Of a stretch of DNA of 64,000 nt, positions 53,537-62,019 are shown one piece after another (position 1 is the first letter of the stretch; each line of letters starts with the position of its first letter). This DNA is from Flavobacterium sp. 245 (GTDB taxonomy: Bacteria > Bacteroidota > Bacteroidia > Flavobacteriales > Flavobacteriaceae): positions 1 to 64,000 of the forward strand of contig NZ_SNXB01000009.1 of assembly GCF_004362055.1 (NCBI RefSeq), given 5' to 3'. The translations under genes and the position numbers were made by a program. The notes below the pieces were generated by a model. It ran no database searches. It was not told the DNA's origin and saw only the letters and a program-made list of their open reading frames with translations.

Positions 53537-53636
53537 TGTCATTTCGACGAAGGAGAAATCCTCGCAAGTAAATCCGGTCCAATAAGCCAATCTTTGTCGA
53601 GCTTCTCGCGGGGATTTCTCCTTCGTCGAAATGACA
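53537..53636. repeat. Inverted repeat of the ATTTCGACGAAGGAGAAATC type
   Basis: Two 29-nt arms (53537-53565 and 53608-53636) pair with a single mismatch around a 42-nt loop. The element lies in a 412-bp gap with the GC-rich repeat; the rest of the gap up to 53757 shows no gene. Confidence 0.9.
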
Positions 53637-53757
53637 TACTTAATGGTTACTTTATTTTAAAAAATTAAATTTCCATTTAAATTAATCTGCTGAATCTCCA
53701 AAATCTGCGTGAGATTAAAATCCATTTTTTTATCTTTACTCTCAAAACTAAATTTAA

Positions 53758-54231
53758 ATGGAAACAAAAAGTAACATCCATAAATATTCAATTATTGCTG
53801 GACTTTTTGTGTGTTCTATTTTTCCGTTTTTAATATTTTCCGTAAACTTTTTTGTCTGGCCACTAAAATCAATAGCAGATTTTGGTATTAATGGAAGCCC
53901 TGTTTTTTGGGGAGGTTTATTTCCAATTTTTATCGTATTTATTTTTTGGCAATCCGGTAAAAACATAAGTTCTTCTTTAACTCAATCAACTAAATATGAA
54001 GCTTGCTCACAATTTACATTTGAAGTAAGTTCTAAAATAATCATAGCTCTTTTTACAATTTATATTATTGGATTATTAATTAATGGAATGTCCGTTGCTT
54101 TACCTTCACAATTTTTTTATGAAATTCTATTTTCATTAATAATGATTTTATCCGTGTCGGTTACATTAATTGTATTAACCATTTTTACTAGTATTATAAT
54201 TGTAAAACAAAGCTTAAAATCTCAATATTAA
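53758..54231 (+). CDS. Hypothetical integral membrane protein
   Basis: The protein is 157 residues with about four membrane helices (about 11-33, 47-65, 91-111 and 118-150). No known motif is seen. TATCTTTA at 53731-53738 is a near match to the promoter -7 box. It lies 10 bp before purT and may be co-transcribed with it. Confidence 0.55.
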   Translation: METKSNIHKYSIIAGLFVCSIFPFLIFSVNFFVWPLKSIADFGINGSPVFWGGLFPIFIVFIFWQSGKNISSSLTQSTKYEACSQFTFEVSSKIIIALFTIYIIGLLINGMSVALPSQFFYEILFSLIMILSVSVTLIVLTIFTSIIIVKQSLKSQY

Positions 54232-54241
54232 ACGAAACAAA

Positions 54242-55402
54242 ATGAAGATACTACTCCTCGGTTCAGGTGAATTAGGCAAAGAATTTGCCATTGCCGCACA
54301 ACGAATCGGACAAACTATAATTGCTGTTGATAGCTACGAAAATGCTCCGGCAATGCAAGTTGCTCACGGTTTTGAAGTGATCAATATGCTCGATGGCGAA
54401 GCACTTGACCGAATCGTAGCCAAACACAAACCTGATTTTATAGTTCCTGAAATAGAAGCCATTCGTACTGAACGTTTCTATGATTACGAAAAACAAGGAA
54501 TTACAGTTGTTCCTTCAGCGAAAGCAGCAAACTTTACCATGAACCGTAAAGCTATTCGCGATTTGGCTTCAAAAGAATTAGGTTTAAAAACCGCTAAATA
54601 TCAATACGCAACTTCGGCAGAAGAATTGCAAAAAGCAGTCCTGGAAGTTGGAATTCCGTGTGTAGTAAAACCTTTAATGTCTTCATCCGGAAAAGGACAA
54701 TCGACAATTAAAACCGAAAGTGATATCGAAAAAGCATGGCAATATGCCGTTGCAGGTTCTCGTGGCGATGTTATCGAAGTTATTGTTGAAGCATTTGTTG
54801 ATTTTAATTCAGAGATTACTCTTTTAACAATAACGCAGAATAATAATCCAACTTTATTTTGCGCTCCAATTGGCCACAGACAAGAACGCGGTGATTATCA
54901 AGAAAGCTGGCAACCAGCACAAGTCTCTGAAGCCGATTTATACCAAGCACAGGATATGGCCGAAAAAATTACCGAAGCACTTGGTGGCCCAGGACTTTTT
55001 GGCGTTGAATTTTTCCTAACCAATGAAGGCGTTTATTTTTCCGAACTTTCTCCACGTCCGCACGATACCGGAATGGTAACTCTGGCCGGAACTCAGAATT
55101 TCAACGAATTTGAATTACATTTAAGAGCTATTTTAAGTCTTCCAATTTTTGAAATTACTTTAGAAAAAGCTGGAGCAAGTGCTGTAATTTTAGCATCAGA
55201 AGATTCTACAAATCCAACATTTAACGGAATCGAAAAAGTAGCTGCTTTACCAAAAACTGATTTCAGGATTTTTGGAAAACCAACTTCAAGACCGTACCGC
55301 CGAATGGGAGTTGTTTTAAGCCACGATTCACTGGCAACTCCAATCGAAAACGTAACCGAACGCGCCAAAGAAACGGCAAAATTAATAACTGTAAATTCTT
55401 AA
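54242..55402 (+). CDS. purT: Formate-dependent phosphoribosylglycinamide formyltransferase
   Basis: The protein is 386 residues, an ATP-grasp enzyme. The N-terminal LLLGSGELGKE and DSYENAPAMQVAH segments bind GAR; SSSGKGQS is the ATP-loop, and EFFLTNEGVYFSELSPRPHDTGMVT is the metal-binding C-terminal run. It makes formyl-GAR from formate, ATP and GAR, the third step of purine synthesis, without folate. The small DUF6370-like gene starts 3 bp after it. Confidence 0.95.
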   Translation: MKILLLGSGELGKEFAIAAQRIGQTIIAVDSYENAPAMQVAHGFEVINMLDGEALDRIVAKHKPDFIVPEIEAIRTERFYDYEKQGITVVPSAKAANFTMNRKAIRDLASKELGLKTAKYQYATSAEELQKAVLEVGIPCVVKPLMSSSGKGQSTIKTESDIEKAWQYAVAGSRGDVIEVIVEAFVDFNSEITLLTITQNNNPTLFCAPIGHRQERGDYQESWQPAQVSEADLYQAQDMAEKITEALGGPGLFGVEFFLTNEGVYFSELSPRPHDTGMVTLAGTQNFNEFELHLRAILSLPIFEITLEKAGASAVILASEDSTNPTFNGIEKVAALPKTDFRIFGKPTSRPYRRMGVVLSHDSLATPIENVTERAKETAKLITVNS

Positions 55403-55405
55403 AAA

Positions 55406-55726
55406 ATGAAAAAACTTATATTCGTGCTTTTCCTGTTTATCGGAATTGCAGCTCAGGCTCAATCAAAAAAAGTAATTGACAAACCAACAATTGTAGAAGC
55501 TTCTTGTGGCGAATGCCAATTTGGAATGAAAGGCAAAAGCTGTGATTTAGCCGTTCGTATCGACGGGAAATCGTATTTTGTTGACGGAACAAAAATCGAT
55601 CAGCATGGCGATGCACACGCAAAAGATGGCTTTTGTAATGCCATCAGAAAAGCTTCTGTTACAGGTTCAATTGTAAAAGACCGCTTTGTCGCAACTTCAT
55701 TTACCTTAATAGACGAGAAAAAATAA
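55406..55726 (+). CDS. DUF6370-like small secreted protein
   Basis: The protein is 106 residues with a signal peptide (MKKLIFVLFLFIGIAAQAQ). The mature part has CGECQFGMKGKSCDLAVRIDGKSYFVDG, with three cysteines that suggest a metal or disulfide site, and a later Cys in DGFCNAIR. It resembles Bacteroidota proteins called DUF6370; the role is unknown. Its stop codon shares one base with the start of the Crp-like gene. Confidence 0.7.
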   Translation: MKKLIFVLFLFIGIAAQAQSKKVIDKPTIVEASCGECQFGMKGKSCDLAVRIDGKSYFVDGTKIDQHGDAHAKDGFCNAIRKASVTGSIVKDRFVATSFTLIDEKK

Positions 55727-56301
55727 TGGCGTTAATTCTTGAAAATATTGCCAAACATGTTTCTTTGACGCCTGAAGAACAAGCTGTTTTTTTATCTAAA
55801 TTAGAAACGCACACTTATAAAGCCAAAACAATTTTATTGAACGCCGGCGAAGTTTGCAAACATTCTTATTTCGTAAACTCAGGAATTTTAAGAAGTTTCA
55901 ATATCAACGATAATATTGTTGAACACGTTTTGTCTTTTGCCTGCGAAGGCTGGTGGATGAGCGATATGTACAGCTTTTTTTCGCAAAAACCCGGACAGCT
56001 TTTTATTGAAGTTCTGGAAGAAGCCGAAGTAGTTTCTTTATCCAAAGAAAATCAAGAACAATTATATCTTGAAATTCCAAAACTGGAACGTTTTTTTAGA
56101 ATTTTAATCGAGAACTCATTAGTTGCTAATCAACAACGATTAATGGACAATTTAAGTTTGCCTGCTGAAGAACGTTTTGAGAAATTCACTAAAAAATACG
56201 GAACATTGGTTCATAAAGTTCCTCAAAAACAGATCGCCTCTTTCATTGGCGTAACACCCGAATTTTTCAGTAAAATGAAAGCTAGACTTTTGAAAAAGTA
56301 A
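55726..56301 (+). CDS. Crp/Fnr-like cyclic nucleotide-binding regulator
   Basis: The protein is 191 residues. The N-terminal cNMP-binding beta-roll (about 10-120) contains KAKTILLNAGEVCKHSYFVNSGILRSF. A dimerisation helix and a short HTH-like end follow (IASFIGVTPEFFSKMKARLLKK, about 165-191). Many flavobacterial members lack the ligand-contact arginine, and it is not evident here. Its start overlaps the DUF6370-like gene by 1 bp, so both are probably translated together. Confidence 0.85.
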   Translation: MALILENIAKHVSLTPEEQAVFLSKLETHTYKAKTILLNAGEVCKHSYFVNSGILRSFNINDNIVEHVLSFACEGWWMSDMYSFFSQKPGQLFIEVLEEAEVVSLSKENQEQLYLEIPKLERFFRILIENSLVANQQRLMDNLSLPAEERFEKFTKKYGTLVHKVPQKQIASFIGVTPEFFSKMKARLLKK

Positions 56302-56303
56302 AA

Positions 56304-56402
56304 TTAAACCATTAAGACATTAAGATTCATTAAGCTAGACTTAATCTTTCTTATTTTTTTAAGGATATAAAGCTTAACTTTCTTAATATCTTAATGGTTA
56401 AA
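56304..56402. repeat. CATTAAGA-family inverted repeat
   Basis: Arms of about 32 nt (56304-56336 and 56371-56402) are built of repeated TTAAGA / TCTTAA phrases and pair with a few mismatches. It lies between the convergent Crp-like and aceA genes. Confidence 0.8.
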
Positions 56403-56410
56403 AAAAAGAA

Positions 56411-57691
56411 TTAAAATTGCTCAACCTCCGTAGAATGTTCCATGGCTGTTAGAGTTGATTTTCCAATCATAACTGTATTTTGAACGGCATCAAAATAAGA
56501 AGTCCCCACAAAAGCTTGGTGTTTTACAGCTCTGAATCCATTTTTCTGTAAAGCGAATTCTCTTTCCTGCAATTCAGAATACCCTGCCATTCCTCGCTCT
56601 TTATAAGCTCTAGACAATTCAAACATGCTGGTATTCAAAGCATGGAATCCCGCCAAAGTAATGAATTGGAATTTATATCCCATAGCTGCTAAATCTTCCC
56701 TAAACGTTTCCATTTCGGCAACCGTTAATTTTGCTGCCCAATTGAAAGACGGAGAACAATTGTATGCCAGCATTTTATCTGGAAATTCTTTTTTCATCGC
56801 TGTTGCAAACTTTCTCGCAAATTCCAAATCCGGATTACTGGTTTCCATCCAAATTAAATCGGCATAAGGAGCGTAGCTCAAACCTCTTGCAATTCCCTGC
56901 TCAATTCCGTTTTTCACGTAAAAGAAACCTTCTGCTGTTTTTTCACCCGTTAAAAATTTCCTATCTCTTGGATCTGCATCGCTCGTCAATAAATTTGCTG
57001 CTTCTGCATCTGTTCTGGCAACAATTAAAGTAGAAACCCCCATAACATCAGAAGCCAGACGTGCTGCAATTAGTTTATTGATTGCTTCCTGAGTTGGAAC
57101 CAAAACCTTTCCGCCCAAGTGTCCGCACTTTTTAGCAGAACTCAACTGATCTTCAAAATGAACTCCAGAAGCTCCTGCTTCAATCATCGATTTCATTAGT
57201 TCGAAAGCATTTAGGTTTCCCCCAAAACCCGCTTCGGCATCAGCCACAATCGGAACTAAATAATCTTTTTTATCTTCAATATTATTTACAGTCTGAATCT
57301 GATCAGCACGCAACAAAGCATTATTGATTTTTTTAACAACCATCGGAACGCTGTTTACTGGATAAAGCGATTGGTCCGGATACATTTCACCTGCTAGATT
57401 TGCATCAGCAGCAACCTGCCATCCGCTCAAATAAATTGCTTCTAAACCTGCATCGACTTCCTGAATCGCCTGATTTCCAGTCAACGCCCCCAAACCAGCT
57501 ACATAATCCTGACTTTTTAACTTTCTCCATAATTTTTGTGCTCCCATTTTGGCTATGGAGTGCTCAATATGATAAGAACCCTGAAGCGTAACTACTTCAC
57601 TTGCAGTGTAAGGACGTTCAACACCTTTCCATCTTGGGTTCGTTATCCAATCGTTAATCAATTCCTGAATTCTGTCTTCTGTTGTTTTCAT
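56411..57691 (-). CDS. aceA: Isocitrate lyase
   Basis: The protein is 426 residues, the usual bacterial ICL length. The catalytic motif is KKCGH (187-191), and the metal/substrate region is ADAEAGFGG (about 149-158). It splits isocitrate into succinate and glyoxylate, the first step of the glyoxylate shunt. Gene order on the minus strand is aceB then aceA with a 252-bp gap that holds a dispersed repeat, so the hairpin would be in the shared transcript. Confidence 0.96.
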   Translation of the reverse strand: MKTTEDRIQELINDWITNPRWKGVERPYTASEVVTLQGSYHIEHSIAKMGAQKLWRKLKSQDYVAGLGALTGNQAIQEVDAGLEAIYLSGWQVAADANLAGEMYPDQSLYPVNSVPMVVKKINNALLRADQIQTVNNIEDKKDYLVPIVADAEAGFGGNLNAFELMKSMIEAGASGVHFEDQLSSAKKCGHLGGKVLVPTQEAINKLIAARLASDVMGVSTLIVARTDAEAANLLTSDADPRDRKFLTGEKTAEGFFYVKNGIEQGIARGLSYAPYADLIWMETSNPDLEFARKFATAMKKEFPDKMLAYNCSPSFNWAAKLTVAEMETFREDLAAMGYKFQFITLAGFHALNTSMFELSRAYKERGMAGYSELQEREFALQKNGFRAVKHQAFVGTSYFDAVQNTVMIGKSTLTAMEHSTEVEQF

Positions 57692-57788
57692 AAATAGTTT
57701 AAGTTAAAGTGGTTAGTAAGTAATAGTTTTCAGTCGCAGTTTTCAGTCGCAGTTTTTAGTATTCAGTTTTAACTGGACTTATTTTTTT

Positions 57789-57924
57789 AAACACTTAGAA
57801 ACATAGACTACCTTTGTGGTTAAGGCGTTTCATTTGCGAGAACAAACATAGTTATGTGTGAAAATCTAGATTTTTTAAAAAAATTCTTTTTTTTCAGATT
57901 CTGGACCTATGTTTCTATGTGTTT
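57789..57924. repeat. Dispersed repeat with terminal inverted arms, copy B
   Basis: Arms 57789-57806 and 57907-57924 pair with one mismatch. The interior matches the reverse complement of 38441-38600 in several blocks, such as GTGAAAATCTAGATTTTT and GTTTCATTTG-like. The ends of the two copies are the same ACA(C/T)ATAGAAACATAG motif. It lies between aceB and aceA. Confidence 0.85.
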
Positions 57925-57943
57925 ATAAAATGGCAACGTTTTA

Positions 57944-59545
57944 TTATAAATATTTGTAGCACGGAATAGTTAAGAAATCAACAAAATCAGTATTTACTAC
58001 TAATCTTTCCAATACTTTTTCAGCCAGCGGAAATTGTTGCTTTTCGTGATTTTCTGCGCCCAATTCTTCTCTGATTTTTCTGAATTCATCTAAAGCTAAT
58101 TCGTGATAATAAGCCAAATCTAATTTTCGTCCATTATCTAAAAGAACTTTATTCTGAAGCCATTGCCACAATTGCGATCTTGAAATTTCGGCTGTTGCAG
58201 CATCTTCCATCAAATTGTGCAATGCCGCTGCGCCTTGTCCGTTTAACCATGAAGCCAGGTACAAAACCCCTACGTTGATGTTTTTACGAACGCCATTTTC
58301 AGTTATCAGCCCAATTGGTGGCTCAATCAAATCAGCTTCTGTAATTTTTCGATGTTCTCTTTTAATATGAATTTGATTTGGAGTTGGCATTCCTTTGTCA
58401 AAAATTTCTTTTGCCAATGAAACTAAATCGGGATGTGCGACCCAAGTTCCGTCGTGACCATTTTTAACCTCACGCTCTTTATCCGTTCTTACTTTTGCAA
58501 AAGCAATTGCATTGGCTTCTTCATTATTTCGAATCGGAATCTGCGCTGCCATTCCGCCAATCGCATGAATTCCTCTTTTATGACATCTCTGAATTACCAA
58601 ATTTGAATACGCATTCATAAAAGGCGAATTCATATTTACCTGATCGCGGTCTGGAACAATGAATTTTGGATTTTTTCTGAACTTTTTGATGTACGAGAAA
58701 ATATAATCCCAACGCCCGCAATTCAAACCAACAATATGTTCTTTCAATTCGTAAATGATTTCATCCAGCTGAAAACTGGCAGTAATAGTTTCAATCAAAA
58801 CCGTCACTTTTATAGTTCCTCGTTTCAGTTTCAAATAATCCTCGGTAAAATCAATTACATTATTCCACCATCTTGCTTCCAGATAATGTTCTAATTTCGG
58901 AATGTAGAAATAGGGCCCAGAATTGTTTTCTAAAAGTCTTTTATGATTATGAAAAACATACAAACCAAAATCTACTAAAGAACCCGAAACTTCTTTTCCT
59001 TCAATTAAAAGATGTTTTTCCGGCAAATGCAAACCACGTGGACGCACAATTAAGGTCGCAATCTTTTCATTTAAATGATACGATTTTTGCTTAACTAAAT
59101 CGGTGTATGTAATTGTTTTGTTAACTGCATCGATTAAATTAAGCTGACCGTCCATCAAATTTTGCCAGGTTGGAGAAGTACTATCTTCAAAATCGGCCAT
59201 AAAAGTTTTGGCTCCCGAATTCAAAGCGTTGATAATCATTTTGCGATCAACTGGTCCGGTAATCTCCACTCTTCTGTCTAATAAATCTTTTGGAATTTCA
59301 CCAGCTGTCCAATTACCTTCTCTGACGCTTTTGGTTTCCGCAATAAAAGTCGGCATGATTCCCTGATCAAAAGTGACTTGTTTTTGTTCTCTCTGCAAAA
59401 GCAATAATTTTCGTTGCGATTCGAATTTTCGATGCAATTCGGTTATAAAAATAATCGCTTCTTCGGTCCATATCTTTGGATAAGAAAGCTTCTTTTCGGC
59501 TAAAAATTCCATTGCCGTTTCGGTAATTTCTAATTGGTTTTTCAT
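57944..59545 (-). CDS. aceB: Malate synthase A
   Basis: The protein is 533 residues, the AceB (isoform A) length. Key features are the acetyl-CoA and glyoxylate site residues in IVRPRGLHLPE, KTFMADFEDSTSPTW, IVGLNCGRWDYIFSYIKKF and the C-terminal YLASWLNGQGAAALHNLMEDAATAEISR. It condenses glyoxylate with acetyl-CoA to malate, completing the shunt. It is the first gene of the aceBA pair and is divergent from the ScfR-like regulator gene. Confidence 0.96.
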   Translation of the reverse strand: MKNQLEITETAMEFLAEKKLSYPKIWTEEAIIFITELHRKFESQRKLLLLQREQKQVTFDQGIMPTFIAETKSVREGNWTAGEIPKDLLDRRVEITGPVDRKMIINALNSGAKTFMADFEDSTSPTWQNLMDGQLNLIDAVNKTITYTDLVKQKSYHLNEKIATLIVRPRGLHLPEKHLLIEGKEVSGSLVDFGLYVFHNHKRLLENNSGPYFYIPKLEHYLEARWWNNVIDFTEDYLKLKRGTIKVTVLIETITASFQLDEIIYELKEHIVGLNCGRWDYIFSYIKKFRKNPKFIVPDRDQVNMNSPFMNAYSNLVIQRCHKRGIHAIGGMAAQIPIRNNEEANAIAFAKVRTDKEREVKNGHDGTWVAHPDLVSLAKEIFDKGMPTPNQIHIKREHRKITEADLIEPPIGLITENGVRKNINVGVLYLASWLNGQGAAALHNLMEDAATAEISRSQLWQWLQNKVLLDNGRKLDLAYYHELALDEFRKIREELGAENHEKQQFPLAEKVLERLVVNTDFVDFLTIPCYKYL

Positions 59546-59685
59546 AGCTGCGGTTTTATTTTTTTATTAGAAAAAAATCTCATCATTTACTCATCGTCTA
59601 TTCATTTCAGAATATTAAAATCGTAACGTTTTGATATTTAATAATTTCTACACCACAATATTAAAAAAAAGTTTTTTACAAAACA

Positions 59686-59699
59686 AGCGAACGTTCGCT
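59686..59699. promoter_or_regulatory. Putative operator palindrome in the aceB / regulator gap
   Basis: AGCGAACGTTCGCT is a perfect 14-bp palindrome in an otherwise AT-rich divergent gap, 141 bp from the aceB start and 55 bp from the regulator start. A second AACGTT lies at 59625-59630. It is the obvious candidate binding site for the divergent regulator. Confidence 0.6.
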
Positions 59700-59718
59700 A
59701 AATATTAAAAATAATTTT

Positions 59719-59749
59719 TTGGCGATTATTTTTATAATAGTTATATTTG
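59719..59749 (+). promoter_or_regulatory. Promoter of the ScfR-like regulator
   Basis: TTG (59719-59721) is followed after 20 nt by TATATTTG (59742-59749). The initiating ATG is at 59754, only 4 bp after the -7 box, which implies a transcript that begins at or near the start codon. Confidence 0.7.
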
Positions 59750-59753
59750 GTTC

Positions 59754-61235
59754 ATGGATATCGAAAAAGACTATATAAAGCTGATCTTCGGACTAAAACT
59801 AAAGCAAGTTCGGACTCAAAAAAATCTTTCGCTTTTTGGCTTAGCCAAACTGACAAATCTTTCAAAATCGTATTTAAACGAGATTGAAAAGGGAAAAAAA
59901 TATCCAAAAACAGATAAAATTTTACTTCTTTGCGAACATTTGGACGTGGCTTACGACCAAATGGTGTCTTTAAAACTAGACAACAACCTTGCTCCAATTG
60001 GCGAAATCTTAAAATCAGGAATCCTGAAAGAGATTCCGCTAGAGCTTTTCGGAATTCAAGAAGCCGATTTAATCGATATTATAGCCAATGCTCCTGCGAA
60101 AGTCAATGCGTTTATTAGTACGATTATCGAAATTGCACAGCATTATAATTTAAGCCGTGAAAGCTTCTTTTTAGCTGCTTTACGCTCCTATCAAGAAGCA
60201 CACAGTAATTATTTTGAAGATTTAGAAGAAAAAGTAATTGCGTTTTCGAAGTCGTTTCAGATTAATTTAGATTCAAAAATCACCATTGAAGAATTAGAAG
60301 CGATTCTAAAGGAAGAATACGATTATACGATAACAGAAATTGCTTTTACAGATCAGGAAGCTTTGGGCGATTTGCGTTCGATTTTTGTACCGAAAAGCAA
60401 GACTTTATTGCTTTCTACAGAACTCGACGCTCCACAGAAAGCTTTTATTTTAGCTAAAGAAATAGCCTATAATTATTTAAAAATTTCCGATCGTTTACTG
60501 ACTTTCAGCTGGATTAAGTTTGAAAATTTCGATCAGGTTTTAAATAATTTTTACGCCTCTTATTTTGCTGGAGCTTTATTACTGCCACGACAATTGGTTG
60601 TAGATAAAGTGAATGCTTTTTTAACCAATGAAAAACCAAATCCAGAAGAATTTGTAGCGTTGATTGAAAGCTTTGAAGTTTCTCCAGAATCATTTTATCA
60701 AAGGTTAACGAATTTATTACCAAAGGATTTCCAGCTCAAAAACTTGTTCTTTTTAAGAATGTCCCATAAAATTGGTTCTGATGTTTATCAGATCAAAAAA
60801 GAATTGCACATCACGAATCAGCAAGAACCACACGCCAACGAAACAAACGAGCATTATTGCCGACGATGGGTTTCGGTAAAAACCATAGACGAGGCAATCA
60901 AACAAAATAAAGCTCACTTTTTTGACGCTCAAATTTCGAGTTACGTTCATAGTGGCAATGAATATTTGGTTTTTTCATCGGCAACAAAAGACCCTTTTGT
61001 TGATCATAATATTCGCAGTATTTCTGTCGGAATTTTGATCACGCCTGCAATGAAAAAGAAATTCAAATTCATTGAAGGAAAACCTTTAGTTAAGAGAATT
61101 GTTGGCGTTACGTGCGAAACCTGCGATGTGAAAGATTGTCTTGAAAGAGCTTCTCCACCAATTGAATTGGAAAAGAAAAAACGTCACGAGAATACAGATG
61201 CGGTTGTGCAGCAGTTTATAAATCAATTCAGTTAA
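59754..61235 (+). CDS. XRE / ScfR (RamB-like) transcriptional regulator
   Basis: The protein is 493 residues. An XRE helix-turn-helix (about 12-66, LFGLAKLTNLSKSYLNEIEKGKKYP) is followed by an ImmA/IrrE-like region and a C-terminal domain with the cysteine set CETCDVKDC (DUF2083, short-chain fatty acyl-CoA regulator type). RamB of Corynebacterium, of the same family, controls aceA and aceB; here the gene is divergent from aceBA, so the same role is likely. The start is fixed by the HTH, which begins near residue 10. Confidence 0.85.
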   Translation: MDIEKDYIKLIFGLKLKQVRTQKNLSLFGLAKLTNLSKSYLNEIEKGKKYPKTDKILLLCEHLDVAYDQMVSLKLDNNLAPIGEILKSGILKEIPLELFGIQEADLIDIIANAPAKVNAFISTIIEIAQHYNLSRESFFLAALRSYQEAHSNYFEDLEEKVIAFSKSFQINLDSKITIEELEAILKEEYDYTITEIAFTDQEALGDLRSIFVPKSKTLLLSTELDAPQKAFILAKEIAYNYLKISDRLLTFSWIKFENFDQVLNNFYASYFAGALLLPRQLVVDKVNAFLTNEKPNPEEFVALIESFEVSPESFYQRLTNLLPKDFQLKNLFFLRMSHKIGSDVYQIKKELHITNQQEPHANETNEHYCRRWVSVKTIDEAIKQNKAHFFDAQISSYVHSGNEYLVFSSATKDPFVDHNIRSISVGILITPAMKKKFKFIEGKPLVKRIVGVTCETCDVKDCLERASPPIELEKKKRHENTDAVVQQFINQFS

Positions 61236-61241
61236 AACATC

Positions 61242-61601
61242 ATGAAATATTTTACATTACTAATAACACTGCTTTCAATTAGCTTTATCCAGAACACAGA
61301 CAAACTTAATGGTCGTTATAATTATTTGATAGAAGATGACAATCTTTATATTCAAAAAGATAAAATTACTTTTAATGATAGTGTATTTGCATTTGATAAC
61401 AAATATGTGCCAAAAGGAAAAATTTCATATGGCAATGTAATCCTTTTGGACAACTTCATCAATAAAGACTTGATTATCAGCATTCCAAAAGATCAAATTA
61501 AAAAGGACACTATTCTGTTTTACATGCATGATAAAAAAAGTTTGGTTGCAAATTATCTTGATGAAGTGGTCGGGAAAGGAAAACTGATTAAGATTAAATA
61601 A
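61242..61601 (+). CDS. Hypothetical secreted small protein
   Basis: The protein is 119 residues with a possible signal peptide (MKYFTLLITLLSISFIQN). The rest is rich in Lys, Asp and Ile with no recognised motif. It follows the regulator gene after 6 bp and may be co-transcribed with it. Confidence 0.55.
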   Translation: MKYFTLLITLLSISFIQNTDKLNGRYNYLIEDDNLYIQKDKITFNDSVFAFDNKYVPKGKISYGNVILLDNFINKDLIISIPKDQIKKDTILFYMHDKKSLVANYLDEVVGKGKLIKIK

Positions 61602-61627
61602 TTCTTTTTTTAGACGCAACTACAATC

Positions 61628-61831
61628 TTGTCATCCTGAGGAATGAAGGATCACACTAGAAGTTCGACAAAGGTTATGAAAGAGCCATTGGCTCGACCAA
61701 TTTTGTAGGGATGGATTTTAATCCGTCCATCGCAAGTAGCTCGACAAAGATAGGCGATTTTGCATGCGAAGAATGGATTAAAATCCCTCCCTACAATATC
61801 TTTTGTTCCTCCGGAACATCAGAATGACAAA
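61628..61831. repeat. Nested hairpin element in a 418-bp gap
   Basis: Inner arms 61703-61733 and 61766-61796 share GTAGGGATGGATTTTAATCC-like words and pair with about five mismatches. Outer arms 61628-61639 and 61819-61830 pair as TTGTCATCCTGA with TCAGAATGACAA. The element has the form of a small mobile-like repeat. No coding sequence is seen. Confidence 0.75.
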
Positions 61832-61858
61832 CTTCATGGTAATTTTCTCTTCAAAAGA

Positions 61859-61943
61859 AAAAACCTCTGCAACTCTGAGCCTTTGTAACTCTGCACCTTC
61901 AAAAAAACCTTAGAATCTCAGCACCTCAGAACCTCAGAATCTT
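61859..61943. repeat. Degenerate CTCAGAACCT-type repeat
   Basis: This run of decaying ACCTCAGAACCTCAGAAT and CTCTGAGCCTTTGTAACTCTG phrases belongs to the same phrase family as those at 8856-8887 and 9666-9702. It ends where the pirin operator begins. Confidence 0.6.
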
Positions 61944-61945
61944 TT

Positions 61946-61991
61946 CTTAATCTACATTAAGTGCTTTTGCTTGACCTTGATGGTATCTTTG
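61946..61991 (+). promoter_or_regulatory. Operator and promoter of the pirin gene
   Basis: The 16-bp site CTTAATCTACATTAAG (61946-61961) is palindromic apart from two central positions. It is followed 22 bp later by TATCTTTG (61984-61991). No TTG lies at normal -33 spacing. A near-identical site with identical spacing lies upstream of the next gene. Confidence 0.7.
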
Positions 61992-62019
61992 TACTATAAA
62001 ATTAACAAAACATAAAATC

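Noticed and set aside
53389..53571. Open frame of 60 codons over the GC-rich repeat
   Set aside because: It covers the dispersed repeat itself, and the equivalent region at 49396 has no matching frame, so it is not a gene.
54150..54245. Purine riboswitch before purT
   Set aside because: The gap is only 10 bp and the upstream sequence is coding; no purine aptamer-like conserved core can be seen.
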